Position numbers and translations under genes: made by a program
Assembly: GCF_958453765.1 (NCBI RefSeq)
Contig: NZ_CAUDZA010000004.1
Location: forward strand, 1 to 64,000
Reading direction: 5' to 3'
Length of the DNA stretch: 64,000 nt
Source: Phascolarctobacterium_A succinatutens_B
Lineage (GTDB): Bacteria; Bacillota; Negativicutes; Acidaminococcales; Acidaminococcaceae
Part shown: one piece after another, positions 1 through 7,830 of the stretch
How positions within the stretch are numbered: position 1 is the stretch's first letter
Layout of the letters: each line of letters opens with the position of its first letter
The notes under the pieces: generated by a model
What the model was told of the DNA's origin: nothing
Database searches by the model: none
What the model saw: only the letters and a program-made list of their open reading frames with translations

Positions 1-92
1 GTCTAGGTCTATGATGTTAAAGTCTTGAATACCCCAAAACTTGACAAAGAACCTTAAATAATCCGTTTAGTTTGGACTGCAACTGAACATTT

Positions 93-126
93 AAGGCTAT
101 CACAAGTAATTGTGGTAGCCTTTTTT
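93..126 (+). terminator. Rho-independent terminator of the gene upstream of the window
   Basis: A 12-bp stem (AAGGCTATCACA pairing with TGTGGTAGCCTT) with a 6-nt loop is followed by a T run. It must serve a gene that lies before the window. The first 57 bases hold only short open stretches with stops in all three forward frames, so I cannot assign a gene tail to them. Confidence 0.8.
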
Positions 127-175
127 GCACTGCAAAACTTTTAAAAAAGTGTAAAATAGTATACATTTTTCCTGC

Positions 176-204
176 TTGACTATACTCTTGCAAAAGAATA
201 TAAT
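176..204 (+). promoter_or_regulatory. Sigma-70 type promoter of the MetQ-like gene
   Basis: TTGACT (176-181), a 17-nt spacer and TATAAT (199-204). The start codon lies 54 nt downstream, after a GGGGAGG ribosome site at 242-248. No SAM riboswitch or T-box fold is visible in the short leader. Confidence 0.8.
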
Positions 205-258
205 AACAACGTATTTTGTTTTAGCAGTCTAGTAAACTGCTGGGGAGGTTAATGTATA

Positions 259-1092
259 ATGAATAAGTTTTTAAAATACGCTCTTGTGGGCGTACTGACA
301 ATGTTTGCTATCGTAGCTGCAGGCTGCGGCGGTTCTAAAGATGACGGCAAGGTAGATATGAATAAGCCCGTTATCGTAGGCGTAAACCCCGGTCCTCATG
401 CTATTATTATGGATAACGTAAAGAAGATTGCCGAGAAAAAAGGCCTGAAGATTGAAGTTAAAGAGTTCAGCGATTTCGTAACTCCTAACTCCGCTCTGGC
501 TTCCGGTGAAATCTGGGCTAACTGCTTCCAGCACGAGCCCTTCCTGAAGGCAACCATGAAGAAGGAGCCTTCCTTCAAGCTGGCTAAGGCTTTCAACACC
601 GCACTGTTCCCGATTAACATCTATTCTAAAAAATTGAAACCCGGCGATACCATTCCCGACGGTGCGAAAATCGGTATTCCTAACGATCCGACCAACGGCG
701 GCCGTGCTATTCTGCTGCTTGCTGCCAACAACCTGATTAAGGTTAAAGACCCGAAGGATGTTACCACCAGCGTTAAGGATATCACCGAAAATCCGCATCA
801 TTTCGAAATTGTTGAGCTGGAGGCTGCTGCAATTCCCCGTAGCCTGGATGACCTGACCTGCGCAGCAATCAACACTACCTACGCAATCAGCGCCGGCCTG
901 GACCCCGCCAAGGATCCTATCCTGCGCGAAACAAAGGATTCTCTGTATGTAAACATTGTTGCCGTACAGGAAAAAGACCTGAACGATCCGCGACTGAAGA
1001 TTTTCCAGGAAGCATATCAATCTAAGGAAAATGCAGAATTCATCGAGAAGAAATTCCCCGGTTCTGTATACTTAGGCTGGGATAATAAATAA
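259..1092 (+). CDS. metQ: MetQ/NlpA-family substrate-binding lipoprotein (methionine ABC uptake)
   Basis: A 277-residue exported lipoprotein that should capture a substrate, normally methionine, for an ABC importer. The N-terminus has a hydrophobic signal segment ending in a lipobox (VAAGC, Cys at about residue 23), so the mature protein would be lipid-anchored on the outer face of the cytoplasmic membrane. The rest matches the NLPA lipoprotein fold in length and motifs, for example FQHEPFLK near residue 92 and NDPTNGGRA near 142. No metN or metI permease genes are visible; the gene has its own promoter and terminator and acts as a single transcription unit. Methionine specificity is inferred from the family only. 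Confidence 0.88.
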   Translation: MNKFLKYALVGVLTMFAIVAAGCGGSKDDGKVDMNKPVIVGVNPGPHAIIMDNVKKIAEKKGLKIEVKEFSDFVTPNSALASGEIWANCFQHEPFLKATMKKEPSFKLAKAFNTALFPINIYSKKLKPGDTIPDGAKIGIPNDPTNGGRAILLLAANNLIKVKDPKDVTTSVKDITENPHHFEIVELEAAAIPRSLDDLTCAAINTTYAISAGLDPAKDPILRETKDSLYVNIVAVQEKDLNDPRLKIFQEAYQSKENAEFIEKKFPGSVYLGWDNK

Positions 1093-1101
1093 TGAGCTCA
1101 T

Positions 1102-1147
1102 GGTCAACGCGCAAAACTCCTGCGGGAGCTTTGCCGTTGGCCTTTTG
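1102..1147 (+). terminator. Terminator after the MetQ-like gene
   Basis: A long hairpin: GGTCAACG...CAAAACTCC pairs with GGAGCTTTG...CGTTGGCC around a TGCG loop, followed by TTTT. The next gene starts 24 nt later, so its transcription may rely on readthrough or on a promoter within the hairpin region that I cannot identify. Confidence 0.8.
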
Positions 1148-1170
1148 TCTATGCAAAGGTGGTTTTAATT

Positions 1171-2292
1171 ATGGATATTCAAGCACATATTAATGAGGTA
1201 TGGCCCAAGCTGCATGCTCTGGCGGAGCCTGCCTTCAAGGAAGTTAAGACAGCAGCTTTTCTGGCAGATTTTTTGCGTAAGCTTGGTTACGACGTAACCG
1301 AAAACGTCGGCAATACTACCGCACTTACCGCTGTGCTCGACAGCGGTAAACCGGGACCTACGGTAGCAGTGCGTACCGATATGGACTGCCTGCTGTTTAA
1401 GAACGAGGATGGCTCGCTAGAGCCCATTCACGCCTGCGGTCATGATGCGCATATGACTATCGCTTTGGGCGTAGCCAAGCTGCTGCAAGAGCAGGGGCTT
1501 GCCTGCGGCCGCGTGAAGATTCTTTGCCAGCCTGCGGAGGAAATCGGCAGAGGCGCACTGGCGATGCTGGAGGCAGGAGCGCTTGATGATGTGCAGTACG
1601 CTTTGGGTTATCATGTAATGCCGAAGGATATGGCACGCAGCGGTCAGATTATCGCCCAGATTAACTGGACGGCCTGCACCCTGATGGAAGGCGAAATCCG
1701 CGGTTTGGCAGCGCACGGCTCCCAGCCGCATCTGGGCGTGAACGCTATTGATGCCGGTGCCGCCATCGTCAATGCCATCAACGCGCTGCACAGCAACCCG
1801 CTTTTGGGCGGCAGTATCAAAACTACCCGCTTCATGGGCGGTGCAGGCTCGCTCAACGCTATTTGCGACAAGGTAAGCATTGGCTTTGACCTGCGCAGTA
1901 CGTCGAACGCAGAGATGTTGGAGCTGCGCCGCAAGGTAGAGGATATCGTTGTGAATACGGCGAAGGTGTACGGCGCGGAAGCGGACTGTCATATCGTTGG
2001 TACCTGCCCGGCAGCGGAGGCTGACCCGTCACTGTTGGCGCTGACGCAGGAGGTAATTTCCGCAGAGCTGGGAGCGGGGGGACTGATTCCTGCTGCCAAT
2101 ATTACGGTAGGCGAGGACTTCAACTTCTTCAAGCAGGAGCGTCCGCAGCTGAAAACTGCCAGCCTTGGCATTGGCTGTGACCTGGAGCCGCGCCTGCATG
2201 ACCGCGATATGCACTTTGAGCACAGCGCACTGGCTAATGCTATTAACGTGCTGACAAATCTTACGCAACGTATTTTATGCGTAAAGCCGTAA
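1171..2292 (+). CDS. M20-family amidohydrolase / N-acyl amino acid hydrolase
   Basis: A 373-residue cytoplasmic peptidase-fold amidohydrolase (M20D type) that would cleave N-acyl or peptide amides such as acyl-amino acids or hippurate-like substrates. Metal-site motifs are present: HACGHD (about residue 87), the PAEE motif with the catalytic Glu (about 122), and a distal His near the C-terminus (FEHSALA). The central lid domain has the usual AAHGSQPHLGVNAID stretch. ATG 1171 is preferred over the in-frame GTG at 1159 because AAAGGTGG (1154-1161) is correctly spaced for it. The real substrate is not deducible from sequence. Confidence 0.85.
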   Translation: MDIQAHINEVWPKLHALAEPAFKEVKTAAFLADFLRKLGYDVTENVGNTTALTAVLDSGKPGPTVAVRTDMDCLLFKNEDGSLEPIHACGHDAHMTIALGVAKLLQEQGLACGRVKILCQPAEEIGRGALAMLEAGALDDVQYALGYHVMPKDMARSGQIIAQINWTACTLMEGEIRGLAAHGSQPHLGVNAIDAGAAIVNAINALHSNPLLGGSIKTTRFMGGAGSLNAICDKVSIGFDLRSTSNAEMLELRRKVEDIVVNTAKVYGAEADCHIVGTCPAAEADPSLLALTQEVISAELGAGGLIPAANITVGEDFNFFKQERPQLKTASLGIGCDLEPRLHDRDMHFEHSALANAINVLTNLTQRILCVKP

Positions 2293-2318
2293 GCATATCC
2301 TGAAAAATTATGAAGCAA

Positions 2319-2365
2319 AAGGCTTCTGCAGTAAGGTGTTGCCAAACTGCGGAAGCCTTAATTTT
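2319..2365. terminator. Bidirectional terminator between convergent genes
   Basis: AAGGCTTCTGCAG (2319-2331) pairs with CTGCGGAAGCCTT (2347-2359). A T-rich tract lies on both flanks, so it can end the amidohydrolase message and, on the minus strand, the flavodoxin message. Confidence 0.75.
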
Positions 2366-2382
2366 ACGCTTATTATTCTTTA

Positions 2383-2850
2383 TTATGCTTCTTTTATAGC
2401 TGTGGCAATGGCTGCAACAGCCTTGCCTTTAAGGCCGGTTGCTTCGATGCAGGGCTTGAATGCTACGTTCTTGCAAACTGCAGTCATAGCCTTTTCACTG
2501 CTGCCTTTACCGCTGCTGCCGTAGGTGCAGACAGGGATAATTGTTTTGCCGCTCAGGTCGTTTTCCTCCAGGAAGGTGAGGATGATATTGGGGCAGGTGA
2601 ACCACCAGATAGGGAACATCACCACAATGGTGTCATAGTCCTGCAGGTTCTGCGGCTTAGCCTTCATCGCAGGACGGGCGTTCTGCAGGTTTTCCAGCTT
2701 GGCCTGGCCTACGCAGATAAGATAAGAGGAGGAATATTCTTTTACCGGCTCGATAGCAAAAAGGTCGGCGCCGGTTTGCTTGGCGGTGTTCTCGGCCAGC
2801 TTTTTGGTAATGCCTGTGCGTGTGAAATAGGCGATAAGAGTTTTCTTCAT
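2383..2850 (-). CDS. Flavodoxin-like FMN protein
   Basis: A 155-residue single-domain flavodoxin. The N-terminal strand is followed by the phosphate-binding loop FTRTGITKK (residues 9-17), and the middle holds the aromatic flavin-stacking segment FPIWWFTCP (about 82-90), as in the flavodoxin_4 group often annotated as a reductase or flavodoxin. It would carry electrons between cytoplasmic redox enzymes. The gene stands alone on the minus strand, with a GAGG ribosome site before the ATG at 2850, and ends in the shared hairpin at 2319-2365. Partner enzymes are unknown. Confidence 0.85.
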   Translation of the reverse strand: MKKTLIAYFTRTGITKKLAENTAKQTGADLFAIEPVKEYSSSYLICVGQAKLENLQNARPAMKAKPQNLQDYDTIVVMFPIWWFTCPNIILTFLEENDLSGKTIIPVCTYGSSGKGSSEKAMTAVCKNVAFKPCIEATGLKGKAVAAIATAIKEA

Positions 2851-2933
2851 AATGGGAACCTCGCTTTCATATAGTAGTATTATAACACAATTTTAGACAA
2901 AGGCTGAATTTTCTTTACAGTTTTGCTGTCAGC

Positions 2934-2962
2934 TTGTATATTTAGCTGATTTCATGTATAAT
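2934..2962 (+). promoter_or_regulatory. Promoter of the larA-dehydrogenase operon
   Basis: TTGTAT (2934-2939), a 17-nt spacer and TATAAT (2957-2962), 31 nt before the larA start. Confidence 0.65.
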
Positions 2963-2993
2963 AGAGTTAGTTTTTTCAAATGGAGGGATGTCG

Positions 2994-4292
2994 ATGAAAA
3001 AATACTTTCTGCCTATAGGCAAACGACAGGAAGAGGTAGTGCTCCCCGAGGAGCGCGTTATATATGATATACACGGCAATGAATCCAGCGTCTGCGAGGA
3101 CGTTGTTGCCGCTACTACCGAAGCAATCCGTAACCCGATTGGTACCAAGCCTCTGCGCGAAATTGTGCATGCAGGCGAAACTGTGGCCATTGTCATCAGC
3201 GATATTACCCGTCTGTGCGGCACGTCCGAATTTCTGCCGGTTATTGTGGCCGAGCTGAACAGTGTGGGCGTAAAGGACGAGGACATTACTGTTATTGTTG
3301 CTACCGGTACCCACCGCGGTCATACACATGAAGAGGATATCACCGTTTGCGGCGAGGAGATGGTGCGCCGTCTGAAAATCGTTCAGCATGACTCCCGCAA
3401 GAGCGAGGATATGGTACTGCTTGGCCAAACCTCCTTCGGCAATGATGTTGCTATCAGCAAATATGTTGCCAATGCCGACAGAGTTATTCTGACCGGTGCC
3501 GTAACGCTGCATCCCTTTGCCGGCTTCGGCGGCGGACGCAAGGCTGTTATGCCGGGCGTAGCGGCATATGACAGTATTATGAAGAACCATTGCATGACTA
3601 TGTCTCCGGTAGAGGGCGCAGGCTGCAACAAGGCCTGTGACGCAAGTCTGTTGGAGGGCAATCCCATTCATCAGGATATGTATGAATCCTGCAAGCTGCT
3701 GAATCCCGATTTTCTGGTGAACACCGTATTTACTCCAGACGGAGAAATCAGCGAGGTTGTTGCCGGTCACTGGTACGAGGCTTGGCAGAAGGGCTGTAAG
3801 GATTTGCTGGCTATGGCAGGCGTGCACATCAAGCAGCTTGCTGATGTAGTAATTGCTTCCGCAGGCGGTTATCCGAAGGATTTGAACCTGTATCAGGCTA
3901 CCAAGTGCCACATGAACGCACAGTTTGCGGTTAAGCACGGCGGCATCATGATTTTTACTTTGGACTGCCCGGATATTAAGGAGCCTGCTATTTTTACGGA
4001 CTGCTTCAGCCGTAACGATATGGAGCAGTTTGAAAAGGATATCCGTGCTAATTTCACTATTCCGGCCTTTGTTGCCTTCAAGGCGCGCTGCATTGTCAAC
4101 GATGTAACGGCTTATCTGGTAACACGCCCGGAAAACTTCGATTTTGTCCGCAAGACAGGTCATATTCCCTGTGCATCCTTGCAGGAGGCCTGGGATCTGG
4201 CTCAGGAAAAACTTGCAGAGCAGGGCAAAAAGGATTACAATATTACCATTATGGGCCATGCGTCAGCTACGCTGCCTATTTTGGATAAATAA
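2994..4292 (+). CDS. larA: Nickel-pincer-dependent lactate racemase family protein (LarA)
   Basis: A 432-residue LarA homologue, the enzyme that interconverts D- and L-lactate (or related 2-hydroxyacids) with a nickel pincer nucleotide bound covalently to a lysine. The active-site set of Lactiplantibacillus plantarum LarA is present with a one-residue offset: His107 (GTHR), His173 and Lys183 within HPFAGFGGGRK, and His199 (MKNH), matching His108, His174, Lys184 and His200. The start at 2994 is chosen over ATG 2988 because GGAGGG at 2982-2987 is 6 nt away from it. A 2-hydroxyacid dehydrogenase follows 33 nt downstream, probably in the same transcript. The cofactor genes larB, larC and larE are not in the window. 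Confidence 0.88.
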   Translation: MKKYFLPIGKRQEEVVLPEERVIYDIHGNESSVCEDVVAATTEAIRNPIGTKPLREIVHAGETVAIVISDITRLCGTSEFLPVIVAELNSVGVKDEDITVIVATGTHRGHTHEEDITVCGEEMVRRLKIVQHDSRKSEDMVLLGQTSFGNDVAISKYVANADRVILTGAVTLHPFAGFGGGRKAVMPGVAAYDSIMKNHCMTMSPVEGAGCNKACDASLLEGNPIHQDMYESCKLLNPDFLVNTVFTPDGEISEVVAGHWYEAWQKGCKDLLAMAGVHIKQLADVVIASAGGYPKDLNLYQATKCHMNAQFAVKHGGIMIFTLDCPDIKEPAIFTDCFSRNDMEQFEKDIRANFTIPAFVAFKARCIVNDVTAYLVTRPENFDFVRKTGHIPCASLQEAWDLAQEKLAEQGKKDYNITIMGHASATLPILDK

Positions 4293-4325
4293 AGAAAAAA
4301 AGAAAAATTTGGGGGGAACTTAATT

Positions 4326-5288
4326 ATGAAAACAAGAAAAGTTGGTATTATCGGTTTAGGTCACGTTGGTGCACATGTTGCGTACAGCCTGGCTATTCAG
4401 GGCATTGCTGCTGAGCTGGTGCTGGTGGACCCGAAGGAATCCAAGCTGGCTGCCGAGGTACAGGACCTGCGCGACGCAATTTTGTATTGTCCGCATGATG
4501 TAAAAATCAACGGCGGTACCTACGCTGACTTAGGCGACTGCGACGCTATCGTAAACTGCATCGGCGATATCGATCTGGTTGCCAGCGGTGACCGTTTAGA
4601 TGAACTTACCTTTACCGCAGCACAGGTTAAAGGTTATATCCACAAGGTTATGGCCAGCGGCTTCAACGGCTTCATTGTTAACGTCACCAATCCTTGCGAT
4701 GTTATCACCAACATCCTTTATCGCGAAAGCGGTTTGCCGAAAGGCCATGTAATCGGCACCGGTACCGGTCTGGATACCTCCCGTCTGGTATCTGCTTTAT
4801 CCCTGCAGACCGGCGTTTCTCCGCAATCCATCAGCGCTTACATGATTGGCGAGCATGGTGCTTCCCAAATAGCTGCATGGTCCTGCGTAAACTTCAACGG
4901 CATTCCTTTAAGCTCTTTGGAGCACGAGGATCCTAAATTTGCCTTTGACAAACCGGAGCTGCAAAAACGCGCTATCGGCGGCGGCTGGGTAACCTACAGC
5001 GGCAAGCACTGCACCGAATACGGCATCTGCTCTACCGCAGCCCGCATGGTACGCTGCATTTTCAATGACGAGCAACGCATTATGCCTGCTTCCATGTTGC
5101 TTGACGGCGAATACGGTGAAAAGGATGTATTCGTAGGTGTTCCGGTTCTGCTTGGCAAAAACGGCGCAGAGCGTGTGCTGGAGCTGCCTCTGACTGCTGA
5201 GGAGCTGGCAAACTTCCACAAATGCTGCGACGATGTACGCAAGAACATCAAAACCGCAGAAGGCATTGCTCCTGCCGAATGTAAATAA
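4326..5288 (+). CDS. L-lactate / L-2-hydroxyacid dehydrogenase (LDH/MDH family)
   Basis: A 320-residue NAD-dependent dehydrogenase that would interconvert an L-2-hydroxyacid and a 2-oxoacid. The Rossmann motif GLGHVG lies at residues 10-15, the nucleotide-selective Asp at 35, the substrate-loop Arg in SGDRLDE near 90, NPCDV near 122, and the catalytic histidine is His177 in IGEHG. Substitutions around the substrate loop make it more like L-2-hydroxyisocaproate dehydrogenase than a classical lactate dehydrogenase, so substrate choice is open. Pairing with larA suggests that either enantiomer of a hydroxyacid can be used or made. It has a GGGGGG-rich ribosome site at about 4311 and a terminator directly after it. 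Confidence 0.85.
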   Translation: MKTRKVGIIGLGHVGAHVAYSLAIQGIAAELVLVDPKESKLAAEVQDLRDAILYCPHDVKINGGTYADLGDCDAIVNCIGDIDLVASGDRLDELTFTAAQVKGYIHKVMASGFNGFIVNVTNPCDVITNILYRESGLPKGHVIGTGTGLDTSRLVSALSLQTGVSPQSISAYMIGEHGASQIAAWSCVNFNGIPLSSLEHEDPKFAFDKPELQKRAIGGGWVTYSGKHCTEYGICSTAARMVRCIFNDEQRIMPASMLLDGEYGEKDVFVGVPVLLGKNGAERVLELPLTAEELANFHKCCDDVRKNIKTAEGIAPAECK

Positions 5289-5311
5289 TTTTTAAAGTAT
5301 GTCTTGGAAAA

Positions 5312-5357
5312 GGCAGGCCGACAACGCTGCAAGGCGCTGCTTACGGCCTGCTTTTTT
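5312..5357 (+). terminator. Terminator of the larA-dehydrogenase operon
   Basis: GCAGGCCG (5313-5320) pairs with CGGCCTGC (5344-5351), followed by TTTTTT. A smaller GC-rich hairpin fills the loop. Confidence 0.85.
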
Positions 5358-5408
5358 GCTGGTTATGCTACAAAGTTAACAAAAAAAGTGCCTTAACAAA
5401 GATAATAG

Positions 5409-5437
5409 TTGAAAGTTTTGCCAATGAGTGGTAAAAT
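5409..5437 (+). promoter_or_regulatory. Promoter of the pepP/Q-efp unit
   Basis: TTGAAA (5409-5414), a 17-nt spacer and TAAAAT (5432-5437), 50 nt before the next start codon. Confidence 0.65.
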
Positions 5438-5487
5438 ATTTAGGTGATTCATAGCTGTCACTAGTTTTATGGAAAGAGGGTAATATC

Positions 5488-6561
5488 ATGACGCGTATCA
5501 ATAGAGTTTTGGAGCATATGGCCAAGCTGCAGGTAGACAGTGTCATTATTAAGGATGTTACCACAATCCGTTATCTGACCGGCTTTACAGGAGATTCCAG
5601 TCTGCTGTATCTGGACAGACAACAGGGCGTGCTGATTACGGATGGCCGTTATACAGAGCAGGCCAGAAACGAAATGAAGTTCTTCAAGGTGCTGGAGTAT
5701 ACTCCGGCAGGTGCGCACAGCATCTGGGCTGCCGCCGCTGATTTGGCAAAGAATGCCCAAGCGCAGGTAGTAGGCTTTGACGGAGCGTATTACAGCTATG
5801 ATGATTATACTGTGCTGCACGAGCTTTTGGGTGAAACCTATATGCAGAGCATTGATTTCAGCGATATCCGCATGATTAAGGATAAGAAAGAGCTGGATAT
5901 GCTGCTGAAGGCTGCCAGCATTGCTGACGAAGCCTTTATCCATCTGCTGGAGGATATCAAGCCCGGTTGTACCGAGCGCAGTCTGGCAGGCCGTCTGGAA
6001 TACTATATGCGTGCCTTGGGAAGCGAAAAGGCTTCCTTTGATACGATTGTAGCCTCCGGCGTACGCAGTGCTTTGCCGCATGGCATGGCATCCGACAAGG
6101 TTATCGAGGTCGGTGATTTTATTACCTTTGACTTCGGCGCTGTCTATAAGGGATATCATTCCGATATGACGCGTACTCTGGTAGTGGGCCTGGCAAATTC
6201 CTGGCAGCAGGAAATTTATACTATAGTTGAAGAAGCACAGCGCAAGGGCCTGAAGGCTGCCGAAGCAGGCATGACCGGCAGAGAGCTCGACGCTATTGTG
6301 CGTGACAGCATTACCGCCTGCGGCTACGGCGATTATTATGTGCACGGTACAGGTCACGGCGTAGGCCTGGAAATCCACGAAATGCCGATGATCAACAAGC
6401 GTGGCGCTACAGTGCTGCAGACAGGCATGATCTTCACTATTGAACCCGGTATATACATTCCCGGTAAAGGCGGGGTACGTATAGAAGATACTGTTGTTTT
6501 GACAGAGGATGGGGCGAGAGCCTTGAACGGTGTCAAAAAGCAGCTTATTGAAATTGTCTAA
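5488..6561 (+). CDS. M24B Xaa-Pro aminopeptidase / dipeptidase
   Basis: A 357-residue cytoplasmic metallopeptidase that removes an N-terminal residue preceding proline. An N-terminal creatinase-like domain (to about residue 125) precedes a pita-bread catalytic domain with all metal ligands: Asp in TFDFGAV, Asp in YHSDMTR, His in HGTGHGVG, Glu in IEPGIY and Glu in RIEDTV. It lies 26 nt upstream of efp, a conserved pairing in Firmicutes. Both enzymes deal with proline: one releases it from peptides and the other helps ribosomes polymerise it. The sequence alone does not separate dipeptidase from aminopeptidase activity. Confidence 0.9.
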   Translation: MTRINRVLEHMAKLQVDSVIIKDVTTIRYLTGFTGDSSLLYLDRQQGVLITDGRYTEQARNEMKFFKVLEYTPAGAHSIWAAAADLAKNAQAQVVGFDGAYYSYDDYTVLHELLGETYMQSIDFSDIRMIKDKKELDMLLKAASIADEAFIHLLEDIKPGCTERSLAGRLEYYMRALGSEKASFDTIVASGVRSALPHGMASDKVIEVGDFITFDFGAVYKGYHSDMTRTLVVGLANSWQQEIYTIVEEAQRKGLKAAEAGMTGRELDAIVRDSITACGYGDYYVHGTGHGVGLEIHEMPMINKRGATVLQTGMIFTIEPGIYIPGKGGVRIEDTVVLTEDGARALNGVKKQLIEIV

Positions 6562-6587
6562 TATTTAAATTTATAGGAGGGCTTCCA

Positions 6588-7145
6588 ATGATTTCCACAA
6601 ACGAATTTAAAACCAACGTAACTGTTACCATCGATGGCGACGCTTGGCAGGTTGTTGAATTCCAACACGTAAAACCTGGTAAGGGTGCTGCTTTCGTACG
6701 TGCAAAAATGCGTAACCTGTGCACCGGTGCTGTTGTTGAGCGTACCTTCAACGCAGGCGAGCGTCTGCCGAAGGCTCACATCGACCGTCGCGAAATGCAA
6801 TATCTGTATGAATCCGACGGCATGTATGTATTCATGGACAATGAAACCTACGAACAAACCGAGCTGAGCAAAGAAACTCTGGGCAGCGCACTGAACTTCC
6901 TGAAAGAGAACATGGATGTTAAAATCATGATTTATGACAACCGTGTACTGGGCGTTGACCTGCCGAACACTGTAGAACTGACCGTAGTTGAAACCGAACC
7001 CGGCATCAAAGGCGATACCGCTACCGGCGGCAGCAAGAATGCTACCATGGATACCGGCTATATTGTTAAGGTTCCTCTGTTCATCAACGAGGGCGACGTT
7101 CTGGCTATCGATACCAGAACCGGCGACTACATTTCCCGCGCTTAA
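6588..7145 (+). CDS. efp: Translation elongation factor P
   Basis: A 185-residue EF-P of normal length, with the KOW-like N-terminal domain followed by two OB domains. It binds between the P and E sites of stalled ribosomes and restores peptide-bond formation at polyproline stretches. The exposed tip holds KPGKGAAF with Lys32, the lysine that carries the 5-aminopentanol group in the Bacillus subtilis type; no EpmA or EpmB gene is present here. An AGGAGGG ribosome site precedes the ATG. It is probably cotranscribed with the preceding peptidase and ends at the hairpin at 7170-7227. Confidence 0.95.
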   Translation: MISTNEFKTNVTVTIDGDAWQVVEFQHVKPGKGAAFVRAKMRNLCTGAVVERTFNAGERLPKAHIDRREMQYLYESDGMYVFMDNETYEQTELSKETLGSALNFLKENMDVKIMIYDNRVLGVDLPNTVELTVVETEPGIKGDTATGGSKNATMDTGYIVKVPLFINEGDVLAIDTRTGDYISRA

Positions 7146-7169
7146 TTTTAATTAAGAATTACGCAGCAG

Positions 7170-7227
7170 CTGCTGCAGGCTTGTTCTGTTACTTACGGTG
7201 ACGGAACCTGCCTGCGGCAGTTTTTTT
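7170..7227 (+). terminator. Terminator after efp
   Basis: CTGCTGCAGGC (7170-7180) pairs with GCCTGCGGCAG (7210-7220), with an inner hairpin, then TTTTTTT. Confidence 0.9.
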
Positions 7228-7286
7228 GTATATTTGCATGCGTGTATTGTGCACTGAATTTGTTCAAAATTTACAAAAATAACAAG

Positions 7287-7315
7287 TGTACTTTTCAAGA
7301 GAACAGTGGTATAAT
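7287..7315 (+). promoter_or_regulatory. Promoter of the threonine-branch operon
   Basis: TGTACT (7287-7292, a poor -35), a 17-nt spacer and TATAAT (7310-7315). The weak -35 would fit a promoter helped by an activator. Confidence 0.55.
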
Positions 7316-7352
7316 ATTAAAAGAACTTTGTATGAAGAAAGGGGACACTAGT

Positions 7353-7796
7353 ATGTCTGAAAAATCTACATTCTATTTGGTTCGCGAAGAAATTCTTCCT
7401 GAAGCAATTAAAAAAACTATAAAGGTTAAAGAAATCCTTAAACGCGGTGAAATCAAAACTATCAACGAAGCAGTTGAAAAAATGGGCCTGAGCCGCAGTG
7501 CTTATTACAAATATAAGGATTTCGTATTCCCGTTTTACGAAGCAAGCAAGGAAAAAATTATTACTCTGTCCTTGCTGCTGGAGCACAAATCCGGCGTGCT
7601 CTCCAAGGTTCTGAATACTGTTGCCGATGATTCCGGCAGCATTATGACCATCAATCAGGGCATTCCTCTGCAGGGTGTTGCGAATACTACTATTTCTATC
7701 GAGACCAAGCATCTGACAGTAGATCTGGAGGCATTGCTGGACAAGCTGCGCATGATTGACGGCGTAAAACGTCTGGAAGTTTTAGGTCAGGTATAA
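7353..7796 (+). CDS. ACT-domain regulator, ThrR/PheB-like (UPF0735)
   Basis: A 147-residue protein with a short N-terminal helix-turn-helix-like part (TINEAVEKMGLSRSAYYKYK, about residues 37-56) and a C-terminal ACT domain (about 70-145) that would bind an amino acid. This is the layout of PheB/ThrR, which in Bacillus subtilis controls hom and thrCB. Its position directly upstream of homoserine dehydrogenase and homoserine kinase supports the same role, with threonine as a plausible ligand. ATG 7353 is chosen because AAAGGGGA (7338-7345) is correctly spaced; an upstream in-frame extension has no ribosome site. DNA binding is inferred. Confidence 0.82.
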   Translation: MSEKSTFYLVREEILPEAIKKTIKVKEILKRGEIKTINEAVEKMGLSRSAYYKYKDFVFPFYEASKEKIITLSLLLEHKSGVLSKVLNTVADDSGSIMTINQGIPLQGVANTTISIETKHLTVDLEALLDKLRMIDGVKRLEVLGQV

Positions 7797-7830
7797 CCGA
7801 TTACTGATTGAGGTATTGGAGGGGTACTAA

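Noticed and set aside
1..57. Tail of an upstream gene
   Set aside because: All three forward frames contain stops within the first 57 bases, so no continuous gene end could be supported.
271..1020. Long open frame on the minus strand opposite the MetQ-like gene
   Set aside because: It is antisense to a well-supported lipoprotein gene, lacks a ribosome site and has a Cys/Gln/Arg-rich composition typical of shadow frames.
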